Part shown: piece after piece, positions 8,982 through 16,517 of the stretch
Position numbering within the stretch: the stretch's first letter is position 1
Layout: each line of letters opens with the position of its first letter
Assembly (NCBI GenBank): GCA_003447295.1
Contig: DLZQ01000055.1
Span: forward strand, 72,831-93,959
Length of the DNA stretch: 21,129 nt
Origin: Lachnospiraceae bacterium
GTDB taxonomy: Bacteria > Bacillota > Clostridia > Lachnospirales > Lachnospiraceae
Reading direction: 5' to 3'
Position numbers and translations under genes: made by a program
The notes under the pieces: model-generated
What the model was told of the DNA's origin: nothing
What the model saw: only the letters and a program-made list of their open reading frames with translations
Databases searched by the model: none

Positions 8982-9869
8982 TACTGCTCCTAATGCAATT
9001 CCTTTTTGGAAATATTTCTGTAAAAACGGAAATACTACAAATATCGGCAGCATTGCTACAACCGCAATCGCCATACGTACACCTACTGTAGGTAATTTTG
9101 CCATTTCCGAAGAGGCTTGTGAAGCCATGGACGAATTAGAAGACAATACCTGTATATCTGTAATCATTTTATTCAACAGATTCTGGATACTATAATATTT
9201 AGTATCCGTAAGGTAATATAAACCATTTGTCCAGTCATTCCAGTAACCCAGGCCGGCAAAAGTTCCCATCGTTACAATAATGGGTTTAGACAAAGGAATC
9301 ACCAGTTTAAAAAATACTGTAAATTCTCCTGCCCCATCTACCTTTGCAGCCTCAAACAATGCTGATGGTATACTTGTTGATATATATGTACGTATCAATA
9401 GCACATTCATTGCCGACAGCAACAGGTTAGGAACAATTAAAGCCCAAATTGTATTTTTTATATGAAAATAATTACTGTACAACAAATAGGATGGTACCAA
9501 TCCACCGCTAAAAAGCATCGTAAAGAAAAGGTAAAAAGTTATTGCTCTTCTTCCAGGCAATTGTTCAAGAGATAACGGATAGGCAATCATAGTTGACAGT
9601 ATAACATTGACAGCTGTTCCAACTACTGTGACCAAAATTGTAATTCCATAGGCCCTCATTATCTTAGACGCATTTTTCCAAATGTAAGCATAGGCTTCCA
9701 AGCTGAATTTTTCCGGGAAAAATGAATATCCGTTTCTTATCAGTGTACTTTCCTCCGTAAAGGAAGACATAATTAAAAGAATAAAAGGGGTAATTACAAA
9801 TATGGTAAACAGAATCAGTATAAAATTCGCTAAAATCTGAAACCGCATATTCGATTTTGAACGGATCAT
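8973..9869 (-). CDS. LplC/YtcP-type ABC sugar permease
   Basis: This 298-residue inner-membrane permease has about six hydrophobic helices and is one of the two channel subunits of the importer. The cytoplasmic EAA loop, which docks on the ATPase, is seen at FEAAKVDGAGE (about 172-182), followed by the family's IPLSKP. The short C-terminal tail ending in GAVKG is typical of the LplC/YtcP/YesQ group. The ribosome site AGGAGG is just upstream, and only 10 bases separate it from the first permease, so the two are translated from one message. No ATPase gene occurs in the operon; related importers use a shared MsmX-type ATPase encoded elsewhere (family knowledge). Confidence 0.95.
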   Translation of the reverse strand: MIRSKSNMRFQILANFILILFTIFVITPFILLIMSSFTEESTLIRNGYSFFPEKFSLEAYAYIWKNASKIMRAYGITILVTVVGTAVNVILSTMIAYPLSLEQLPGRRAITFYLFFTMLFSGGLVPSYLLYSNYFHIKNTIWALIVPNLLLSAMNVLLIRTYISTSIPSALFEAAKVDGAGEFTVFFKLVIPLSKPIIVTMGTFAGLGYWNDWTNGLYYLTDTKYYSIQNLLNKMITDIQVLSSNSSMASQASSEMAKLPTVGVRMAIAVVAMLPIFVVFPFLQKYFQKGIALGAVKG

Positions 9870-9879
9870 TTTTCTCCTC

Positions 9880-10797
9880 CTAAAACAGTGCGTTTTCCTT
9901 ACTTACTTTCCTAACGATCAAATTAGCGGTGAGAACTAAAACAAATCCTACAACCGACTGATATAGGCAAGCAGCAGAAGACATTCCAACATTTCCCAGT
10001 TTAATCAGTGCTCTATATACATAAGTATCAATTACATTTGTCGCAGAATACAATGTTCCGGAGTCCAACGGTACCTGATAAAACAATCCGAAATCAGAAT
10101 AGAAAATTCTTCCAATCGATAACAAAGTAAGTGTAATCACCGAAGGGACTAAGGATGGAAGCGTAATACATTGAATCTGTTTCCACTTACCTGCTCCATC
10201 TAAATTTGCAGCTTCATAGTAATCTTTGGGAATACCATTGATCGCCGAGATATAAATCAAGCAACCATATCCGACTCCCTTCCATACATTCACAAGTGTC
10301 AAAATAAACGGCCAGTATTTTGGTTCCGCATACCACGAAATCGGATTTTTCCCGAATGGAATCAACAGTGAATTATTCACCATTCCGTTTTCTGTTGAAA
10401 GAAATGCGAAAACAATATAGCTAATAATTACAATTGACATCAGATAGGGGAGCAATACCGCACTTTGATAAAGTTTTTTTAATTTTTTGCTCACAACGTC
10501 GCATATAAAAATTGCAAGAATAATTCCAACCACTGTATTAATCACTATAAAAGCAAGATTATACAATAACGTATTCCTTGTAATTACCCAGGCATCGTTT
10601 GTGGCAAACAAAAATTTGAAATTTTTCAGTCCTACCCAGTCACTCCCCAAAATGCCTTTCTGGTAATTGATATGTTTAAAGGCAATAATTGTACCAAACA
10701 TAGGAATATAATTATTGATAAAAATATAGATTAATCCAGGTGCCATCATCAAGTAGAGCGGTAGCCATCTTTTCCAATTGTGTTTTTTTGTTTTCAT
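9880..10797 (-). CDS. LplB/YteP-type ABC sugar permease, first gene of operon A
   Basis: This 305-residue permease, counted from the ATG at 10797, partners the following LplC-type permease. The N-terminal WLPLYLMMAPGLIYIF segment is the characteristic first helix of LplB/YteP proteins, and the EAA loop is at YYEAANLDGAGKW (about 193-205). A longer reading frame goes back to 10857, but its extra codons run through the TATAAT box at 10826-10831 and the shared promoter block, so they cannot be in the message from that promoter. The chosen ATG has purine-rich GGTGGTGGAG in front of it. As the promoter-proximal gene it sets the expression of the whole transporter, sensor and enzyme operon. Confidence 0.94.
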   Translation of the reverse strand: MKTKKHNWKRWLPLYLMMAPGLIYIFINNYIPMFGTIIAFKHINYQKGILGSDWVGLKNFKFLFATNDAWVITRNTLLYNLAFIVINTVVGIILAIFICDVVSKKLKKLYQSAVLLPYLMSIVIISYIVFAFLSTENGMVNNSLLIPFGKNPISWYAEPKYWPFILTLVNVWKGVGYGCLIYISAINGIPKDYYEAANLDGAGKWKQIQCITLPSLVPSVITLTLLSIGRIFYSDFGLFYQVPLDSGTLYSATNVIDTYVYRALIKLGNVGMSSAACLYQSVVGFVLVLTANLIVRKVSKENALF

Positions 10798-10825
10798 CTC
10801 TCCACCACCTTTTCTATGTATTTCC

Positions 10826-10892
10826 ATTATATCAGTTTTCAAGATTCTTTCTTGCATTCAGGCGACTTCATAATGGCACTGAATGGTATATC
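10826..10892 (-). promoter_or_regulatory. Promoter of operon A with shared 49-bp regulatory block
   Basis: A perfect minus-strand TATAAT lies at 10826-10831, about 28 bases before the permease ATG. Seventeen bases upstream of it the -35 position reads CAAGAA, far from TTGACA, as expected for an activator-dependent promoter. The block 10844-10892 is repeated at 13928-13976 before the AtuA gene, with 41 of 49 positions the same, including the unbroken TGAATGCAAGAAAGAAT. The distance to TATAAT is 12 bases in both. It ends 6 bases from the CoA-transferase stop codon. No terminator separates the two operons, so read-through from operon B is also possible. Confidence 0.75.
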
Positions 10893-10897
10893 TTCCA

Positions 10898-12103
10898 TCA
10901 TATAATGTTATCTTTCCTCCATTCCTTAATCTGTTCCTCGGAATGTTTCAGTAACCCACAGAATATTTCCTCATTATGTTGTCCGAGTGTTGGTGCCGGT
11001 TTACTGATCTCAGGCATATTATCCATCAACTTAATAGGATTGCCATTTACTTTCATTTTCCCAATCACAGGGTGTTCTATCTCCACAAACATTTCACGTT
11101 CTATGGCGATATGTTTATCTTCTGTGATCTGCCTTACATTATAGATGGGGCCTGCCGGAATTCCTTTTGCCAATACATTTTCTACAATTTCATTCACAGT
11201 ATATTGCGTTGTCCACTCTTCAATATATTTCTTTTGTATTTCGTTATTCTGTACTCTCAAAGAAACCGTAAGAAAACGTTCATCCGTTATCATCCATGGC
11301 ATATGAAGAACTTCGTTGCAAAGCTTCTCATATAGCTTTTGATTTCCACATGCTATAATAACCTGACCATCCTTCGCCTGATAACTATCATAGGGTGCAA
11401 TAGATGCATACGCATTTCCATTTCTTACAGGAAGTTGCCCCGACTCAAAATATCTTGTATATGCATTCTCCAGGCTGGCCACTACAGAATCTACCAGTGA
11501 TACATCTACCTTTTGTCCTTTTCCGGTGAGTGTTCTTACGTTCAAAGCCATTAAAACACCAATCACAAGATTCATGCCACCCAGTATATCACCCATGGCA
11601 TTTCCGGAACGCGTAGGATCTCCGTTTTTTGCACCGGTAACGCTCATAAGACCTCCCATTGCCTGTGAAATAATATCATAACCCGGTCTGTCAGAGTACG
11701 ATCCATAGCAGCCAAAGCCTGACACTGCTCCGTAAATAAGGCGTGGGTTTTTTTCTCTCAAAACTTCATATCCCAATCCCAATCGTTCCATAACCCCAGG
11801 TCGATAATTTTCCAAGAGAATATCTGCCTTATTCACCAGTTCCAGGAAGATTTTTTTCCCTTCTTCCGTCTTCAAATTCAATGTAATTCCTTTTTTATTG
11901 CGATTCAGGTTCGCATAATAAACACTTTCTCCATTTCTGTAAGGACCATAGCTTCTGGCATCATCACCTTTTCCCGGCACTTCGATTTTTATTACTTCAG
12001 CACCGAAGTCTCCCAATATAGAGCCTGCATAGGGTCCTGCTACTACCCGGGTCAAGTCAAGAACTACCAAATTCTGTAGTGCTTCCACTTTTTCTAATCC
12101 CAT
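10898..12103 (-). CDS. Class III CoA-transferase, CaiB/BaiF family
   Basis: This 401-residue enzyme belongs to the formyl-CoA transferase/CaiB/BaiF family, which moves CoA from an acyl-CoA donor to a free carboxylic acid. Typical features are the N-terminal VLDLTRVVAGPYAG (14-27), GDFGAEVIKIE (31-41), NLNRNKKGITLNL (65-77), NYRPGVMERLGLGY (99-112) and the likely catalytic Asp172 in AMGDILGG. The length is normal for the family. GGAGG eight bases before the ATG is a good ribosome site, and 21 bases separate it from the small AtuA-C gene. It is the last gene of operon B. In this context it probably activates an acid made or released by the pathway; the acid cannot be named from sequence. Family members are specific but hard to tell apart by eye. 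Confidence 0.92.
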   Translation of the reverse strand: MGLEKVEALQNLVVLDLTRVVAGPYAGSILGDFGAEVIKIEVPGKGDDARSYGPYRNGESVYYANLNRNKKGITLNLKTEEGKKIFLELVNKADILLENYRPGVMERLGLGYEVLREKNPRLIYGAVSGFGCYGSYSDRPGYDIISQAMGGLMSVTGAKNGDPTRSGNAMGDILGGMNLVIGVLMALNVRTLTGKGQKVDVSLVDSVVASLENAYTRYFESGQLPVRNGNAYASIAPYDSYQAKDGQVIIACGNQKLYEKLCNEVLHMPWMITDERFLTVSLRVQNNEIQKKYIEEWTTQYTVNEIVENVLAKGIPAGPIYNVRQITEDKHIAIEREMFVEIEHPVIGKMKVNGNPIKLMDNMPEISKPAPTLGQHNEEIFCGLLKHSEEQIKEWRKDNII

Positions 12104-12124
12104 AAGGTCTCACCTCCGATCCCC

Positions 12125-12454
12125 TTATAATTCCTCATCTTTTACGTGAATCTTTAATCTCATAATGGCACTCCCCATAGATTTTCCAAGGCTGTCCAAC
12201 CGCAAGCTCATGGTTGCACCACCTCCAAGTGCATGTTTGAGTACAAAATTAAATCCTCCAAGGCTGGGAACTTCATATCTTATAATTTCGCCCTTTACCA
12301 TGTCGCCGAAAAAATCATGTAGTCTTTCGGGCGTTACTTCTCTTTTAATAATTTCATAATATTCAGGTTTTCTGGCAAATACACAGATATTGCTGGTATC
12401 TCCCTTGTCACCGCTTCTTCCATGAGCGATATCATTCAATAATATTTCTCTCAT
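12125..12454 (-). CDS. Small AtuA C-terminal-domain protein (ferredoxin-fold type)
   Basis: This 109-residue protein carries the AHGRSGDKGDTSNICVFAR-type signature near its N-terminus (residues about 9-27). That signature marks the C-terminal domain found fused in long AtuA proteins and split off as a separate gene in many bacteria. The open frame runs upstream to 12640, but that extension lies inside the AtuA gene. The ATG at 12452-12454 has AGAGGAC in front and lies 23 bases after the AtuA stop, so I take it as the start. It most likely forms a complex with the upstream AtuA protein (inference from fusion forms). No biochemical role is established that I can cite from the sequence. Confidence 0.85.
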   Translation of the reverse strand: MREILLNDIAHGRSGDKGDTSNICVFARKPEYYEIIKREVTPERLHDFFGDMVKGEIIRYEVPSLGGFNFVLKHALGGGATMSLRLDSLGKSMGSAIMRLKIHVKDEEL

Positions 12455-12477
12455 AATCTTGTCCTCTCTATGCAAAA

Positions 12478-13845
12478 CTATATTGTAATAATATGGCTCT
12501 TGATCTCTACTGCCTCTCGTGGAACAGATGTCGGCCACAGTGCCATAACTTCCTGCACATGAGCCCTTCCTCCGAAGAAAGATGCTCCGGGAGGTCCGTT
12601 TAACTGCATAGGGCTGATTTCCGGGATGATCTTCGCACATTCATTCTTATCCTCTGAAAATACAGCAATGCGCATTACACACTCGTTCAGATTTTTCAAT
12701 GCTTCTTCACTCATGTCAGCCACATTAAGATGAAGGCTGTTCAGACCAATAAAACTGATATGAACGTCATCCGCTTTCATTCCCTTTTGCTTCATTTTCT
12801 TCATGATAATGTCTGCACAATATCGAGCTTTTTCATAAGCATCAGGCCATGCAAAGCTCAACATTGAAACCGTCTTCCACCCTTTATGATACCCAACACA
12901 CAATTTCAAAGTATCCGGTTTCTCTTTACCATGAATATGATCAATTCTGACGCGATTATCACCAACCTGTGTAATAGTAGCATTACTAATATCCACATTT
13001 ACATCAGGAGTCAGATAATTTGCCGGATCCAGCACTTCATATAAAAATTGTTCCTTACAACTTTGCTCGCAAATGACTCCTCCACAATTAGGTGCCTTAG
13101 TAATTTCAAATGTTTTATCTGTCAACTCTGCAATAGGAAATCCGAGATTTTCCATCTGAGGTACGCTACGCCAATCATACATATAATTGCCGCCTGCTCC
13201 CTGTCCACCACATTCCAGTAAGTGTCCTGCCATAATTCCTCTTGCAAGGTTATCCCAGTCATTGTCTTTCCAACCAAATTCATAAGCCAACGGAGCCAGG
13301 AAAAGTGCGCTATCAGCTGCTCTTCCGGTGACTACAACATCTGCTCCGCCTTCAATTGCACTTTGAATGCCTTCATGACCAATGTAGGCATTGCAATTAT
13401 ATATTTTATCAACAATATCCGTAAAATCGCCTTCGTAGTCAAAATTCGGAAATGTCCATCCATCCTTTAACAGCTGCGGGATTTTTGATTTAATGTCGTC
13501 CCCTGTTACATAACCGATTTTATACCCTTTCATATTTTCTTCAGTTGCATACTGTCGAATAGCATCTACACATCCTGAAATATTCATGCCACCTGCATTT
13601 GTCAAAATTTTAATATTTCTTTCCCAAGCAATTTTTCCTGCTGGTTTCAACAATCTTGTCACAAAATCAGGAGCATAACCTTTTGATGGATCTTTTAGTT
13701 GTTGCTTTGCCATAATGGACAGCGTCAGTTCTGCCAGATAGTCACATGCAAGATATTGAATATCTGCATTGTGAATCATATGGATAGCAGCATCTGGAGA
13801 ATCTCCCCAAAATCCCTGTCCTCCGCCAATTGCTATTTTTTTCAT
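12478..13845 (-). CDS. AtuA-family protein (DUF1446), N-terminal part as a separate gene
   Basis: This 455-residue protein belongs to the acyclic terpene utilisation AtuA family. Recognisable stretches are GGGQGFWGDSPDA (7-19), YLACDYLAELTLSI (31-44), NAGGMN (83-88), GRAADSALFLAPL (174-186) and HLLECGGQGAGG (208-219). AtuA is named from the Pseudomonas gene cluster for terpene alcohol breakdown, but its reaction is unclear and homologues occur in many organisms with no terpene pathway. Here it leads an operon with its detached C-terminal partner and a CoA-transferase; the acyl-CoA dehydrogenase and carboxylase genes of the Pseudomonas cluster are absent. The ribosome site AAGGAGG precedes the ATG. 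No signal peptide is present. Assignment to family is firm; assignment to terpene metabolism is not. Confidence 0.9.
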   Translation of the reverse strand: MKKIAIGGGQGFWGDSPDAAIHMIHNADIQYLACDYLAELTLSIMAKQQLKDPSKGYAPDFVTRLLKPAGKIAWERNIKILTNAGGMNISGCVDAIRQYATEENMKGYKIGYVTGDDIKSKIPQLLKDGWTFPNFDYEGDFTDIVDKIYNCNAYIGHEGIQSAIEGGADVVVTGRAADSALFLAPLAYEFGWKDNDWDNLARGIMAGHLLECGGQGAGGNYMYDWRSVPQMENLGFPIAELTDKTFEITKAPNCGGVICEQSCKEQFLYEVLDPANYLTPDVNVDISNATITQVGDNRVRIDHIHGKEKPDTLKLCVGYHKGWKTVSMLSFAWPDAYEKARYCADIIMKKMKQKGMKADDVHISFIGLNSLHLNVADMSEEALKNLNECVMRIAVFSEDKNECAKIIPEISPMQLNGPPGASFFGGRAHVQEVMALWPTSVPREAVEIKSHIITI

Positions 13846-13909
13846 CCGTTTCCTCCTTAACGTGCCTTGGTAATGCGGCTTTCTATGCCTGTTTATTTTT
13901 CATATTCTA

Positions 13910-13976
13910 ATTATAACAATTCTCCACATTCTTTCTTGCATTCATCCGACTTAAAAATGTCACTCAGTGGTATATA
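13910..13976 (-). promoter_or_regulatory. Promoter of operon B with shared 49-bp regulatory block
   Basis: A perfect minus-strand TATAAT lies at 13910-13915, about 65 bases before the AtuA ATG. The -35 position, 17 bases upstream, is CAAGAA, the same as at the operon A promoter. The regulatory block 13928-13976 matches 10844-10892 at 41 of 49 positions, with identical 12-base spacing to the -10 box. The block begins 4 bases after the terminator hairpin of the neighbouring GH3 gene. The arrangement resembles a class II activator site overlapping the -35 region (inference). Confidence 0.75.
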
Positions 13977-14019
13977 TAAAAATCCCTAAAAGTTAGTTTT
14001 TGCCTAACTTTTAGGGATT
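13976..14019 (-). terminator. Intrinsic terminator of the second GH3 gene
   Basis: Arms 13981-13996 and 14004-14019 are perfect 16-bp complements around a 7-base loop. On the minus strand the stem is followed by ATTTTTATATA, a fair U-tract. It starts 19 bases past the GH3 stop codon at 14039 and insulates that gene from the operon B promoter directly behind it. Confidence 0.85.
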
Positions 14020-14038
14020 GCTATAAATAAACAGTTAA

Positions 14039-16327
14039 TTATTTCTCCATGGCATTCAGGCGGTCCACCAACTTCTGTACATCTGCCATGCTAACTCCGC
14101 CGCCGAAACTGACCGGTCCGCGCAGAGGCATATACTGAAGCATAGCTGCATTCATCTCATCGCTGATGGCTTCCTTCGCGGCATCGCCGCCTTCGCTGAC
14201 CTCGCTGTTCTGACCGAACATTCCTTTGCTCAGAACACTCTGTACCAGTTTCCAGGCCTCCGGACGGCTCATGATGTCGCCCATTGTCGTATCTGTGGTA
14301 TAGTGGAAAGGAATCTTCACGGTGGATTCCACAGTCACGGTATCTCTGAGAGCAATGTCTCTGGAAGATGCTCCGATAAGGATCTCGAACTCTCCAGTCT
14401 CCACCTGCCAGTCATGGATCTGTACATCATAGTAAGCAAAGGCTCGCTTTCCAAGCGTAAAAGTTACTGTCTTCGTCTCGCCGGGTGCCAGTTCGATCTT
14501 GGCGAAATCCCTCAGTTCTTTCACCGGTCGGATCACAGTGCTATCTTTATCCGCCACATAGAGCTGTACAACTTCCTTACCCGTTCTGTCTCCGGTATTG
14601 GTCACATCCACAGACACCGTCAGTTCTTCTGTGTCTTTCATTGTCTTTTTGTCCAAACACAAATTGCTGTAGGCAAATGTGGTATAGGACAATCCGTAGC
14701 CGAAGGGGAACAATACATCCATTTTCTTCTTATCATAATAGCGGTATCCCACGAAAATGCCTTCCCGGTATTCCACGTGGTCGCCCTCACCGAAGCCGGC
14801 AAGATAAGAAGGATTATCTTCCAACTGCTTCGGGAATGTCTCCGGAAGCTTCGCACTGGGATTCACCTTGCCGAAGAGAATGTCATACTCGGCACCTCCC
14901 ACAGCCTGCCCTCCAAGATAGGCCTCCAGAATACCTTTCACACGATCTGCCCAGGGCATCTCCACCGGTGCACCGTTGTGCAATACGACTATGGTGTTAG
15001 GCTGTACCGCTGCCACTCTTTCGATCAATTCGTTCTGGCAATCCGGCATCCGCATATGTTTACGATCAAAACCTTCGGATTCAAATGCATCCGGCAGTCC
15101 TGCGAAAATCACGGCTGCCTTTGCCTTTTTAGCTGTCTCTACGGCTTCTGCCAGTAGTACCTCATCCGTCTTATCTTCTTTGTCATCAAATCCCTGGGCA
15201 TACACAATATGTGTATTGCCTGCTGCCCCTGCCGCATCCAGGGCTCCTGTGATCTTATGACTGTTGATATGGGAACTGCCGCCGCCCTGATATCTGGGCT
15301 TTTTCGCATATTTTCCGATAAAGGCGATCTCTTCGCCCTCTGTCAGCGGCAGCACATTCTCATTCTTCAACAATACAATGGTCTCTTCCGCCACTTTCTT
15401 CGCAACCTCATGGTCGTGATCCAGATTAAACACCGCTTCGGTATCTCGGTTCTCGGCATAGCGATATACGATGTTCAGAATACGTTCCACTGCGGTATCC
15501 AGTACCTTTTCCTCCAATGTTCCGTTCTGTACCGCTTCTACGATCAGCTTATCATTGACTCCCATAGAGGAAGGCATCTCCAGATCGAGACCTGCTTTTA
15601 AGTCTTCCACGCGGTCATTGACTGCTCCCCAGTCACTCATGACATAACCGTCAAATCCCCACTTATCTCTCAGGGTCTCTGTGAGATATTTGTGATGAGC
15701 CGCGGCATAAGTACCGTTGATCCTGTTATAAGAGCACATAACTGTCCAGGGTTTTGCCTTCTTCACCGCTCCCTCAAATGCCGCCAGATAGATCTCGTTC
15801 AGTGTTCTCTCGTCAATGATCTCATTCACGGACATTCTACGGGTCTCCTGATTATTCGCCAGAAAATGCTTTAAACTGGTTCCCACATGCTTGCTCTGCA
15901 CACCGCGGATCAGAGAGCCTGCAATCTCACTTGCCACCAGGGGATCCTCTGAATAGTATTCAAAATTACGACCGCACAGGGGTGATCGTTTGATGTTCAC
16001 AGCCGGTCCCAGAATGACACTGACGCCTTCTGCCTGACACTCATTGCCCAGTGTTTCGCCCATATGATACAACAGATCTCTGTTAAAGGATGCAGCGGTT
16101 CCGCATCCTGCCGGGAAACATACTGCTTTAATACTCTCATTTACACCAAGATGATCCGCCTTGTCATCCTGCTTGCGCAGACCGTGAGGGCCGTCGGATA
16201 CCATACTTGCGGGAATCCCCAGTCGCTCGCAGCTTTCAGTATGCCAGAAATCTGCTCCGGAACACATTGCCGCCTTTTCCTCCAATGTCATTTTTGCTAT
16301 CAGATCTTTGATTTTTTCCTTCGTCAT
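14039..16327 (-). CDS. Glycoside hydrolase family 3 beta-glucosidase (second copy)
   Basis: This 762-residue GH3 enzyme hydrolyses terminal beta-glucosides in the cytoplasm. Motifs are MTLEEKAAM (13-21), SDGPHGLR (44-51), KHFLANNQE (153-161), the nucleophile motif VMSDWGA with Asp232, and FESEGFDR (415-422) with Glu418 as likely acid/base. A fibronectin-III-like domain at about 585-680 is followed by an unusual tail of about 75 residues rich in Met, Gly and Ser, of unknown use. The open frame could begin seven codons earlier at 16348, but AGGAGG sits ten bases before the ATG at 16325-16327, so I use that. It is transcribed alone, divergently from an AraC regulator that probably controls it, and ends at its own terminator. 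It lacks the charged insert of the first GH3. Confidence 0.95.
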   Translation of the reverse strand: MTKEKIKDLIAKMTLEEKAAMCSGADFWHTESCERLGIPASMVSDGPHGLRKQDDKADHLGVNESIKAVCFPAGCGTAASFNRDLLYHMGETLGNECQAEGVSVILGPAVNIKRSPLCGRNFEYYSEDPLVASEIAGSLIRGVQSKHVGTSLKHFLANNQETRRMSVNEIIDERTLNEIYLAAFEGAVKKAKPWTVMCSYNRINGTYAAAHHKYLTETLRDKWGFDGYVMSDWGAVNDRVEDLKAGLDLEMPSSMGVNDKLIVEAVQNGTLEEKVLDTAVERILNIVYRYAENRDTEAVFNLDHDHEVAKKVAEETIVLLKNENVLPLTEGEEIAFIGKYAKKPRYQGGGSSHINSHKITGALDAAGAAGNTHIVYAQGFDDKEDKTDEVLLAEAVETAKKAKAAVIFAGLPDAFESEGFDRKHMRMPDCQNELIERVAAVQPNTIVVLHNGAPVEMPWADRVKGILEAYLGGQAVGGAEYDILFGKVNPSAKLPETFPKQLEDNPSYLAGFGEGDHVEYREGIFVGYRYYDKKKMDVLFPFGYGLSYTTFAYSNLCLDKKTMKDTEELTVSVDVTNTGDRTGKEVVQLYVADKDSTVIRPVKELRDFAKIELAPGETKTVTFTLGKRAFAYYDVQIHDWQVETGEFEILIGASSRDIALRDTVTVESTVKIPFHYTTDTTMGDIMSRPEAWKLVQSVLSKGMFGQNSEVSEGGDAAKEAISDEMNAAMLQYMPLRGPVSFGGGVSMADVQKLVDRLNAMEK

Positions 16328-16433
16328 GTTGCTATAACCTCCTGTCATTCAAGCTTATCCGCTTGCTCTTTCTGTTTACCAGTTTAGCAATTTTCCACAT
16401 TGATTCCTATATCTGATTATGACTTCTTTTTAG

Positions 16434-16445
16434 GTCAATATTGAC
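16434..16445. promoter_or_regulatory. Perfect 12-bp palindrome, candidate operator
   Basis: GTCAATATTGAC is its own reverse complement. It lies between the divergent GH3 and AraC genes and overlaps the TTGACT -35 box of the AraC promoter. Flanking bases extend the symmetry to 16 bases with one mismatch pair. A dimeric repressor bound here would block the AraC promoter and could affect the GH3 promoter. Confidence 0.5.
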
Positions 16446-16470
16446 TTTTTCCTTCTTTTTATTCTATGAT
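16441..16470 (+). promoter_or_regulatory. Promoter of the AraC regulator gene
   Basis: TTGACT (16441-16446) and TATGAT (16465-16470), each five of six to consensus, are 18 bases apart and would start RNA near 16477, about 40 bases before the ATG. A nearer TATAAT at 16493-16498 would start RNA on the ribosome binding site itself and is less likely. Confidence 0.65.
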
Positions 16471-16517
16471 ATAAATATATCGCGGGAAATAATATAATTT
16501 CAGAAGGAGGCTTTGCG

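Noticed and set aside
10798..10857. Longer start for the first permease
   Set aside because: The extension covers the TATAAT box and part of the shared regulatory block, so it would not be in the message.
10854..10884. CATTCAG/CTGAATG inverted repeat in the operon A promoter block as the operator
   Set aside because: The inverted repeat is not kept in the second copy (CACTGAG on one side), although the block itself is, so the symmetry is probably not what is recognised.
12455..12640. Longer start for the small AtuA partner
   Set aside because: The extra 62 codons lie inside the AtuA gene, have no family match, and the ATG at 12454 has its own ribosome site.
14303..15157. 284-codon open frame on the plus strand
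   Set aside because: It is antisense to the GH3 gene with its intact catalytic motifs. The product has no recognisable family and the frame is open only because of the codon use of the real gene.
16493..16498. TATAAT as the -10 box of the AraC gene
   Set aside because: RNA would begin on the ribosome binding site. The TTGACT/TATGAT pair further upstream gives a normal leader.
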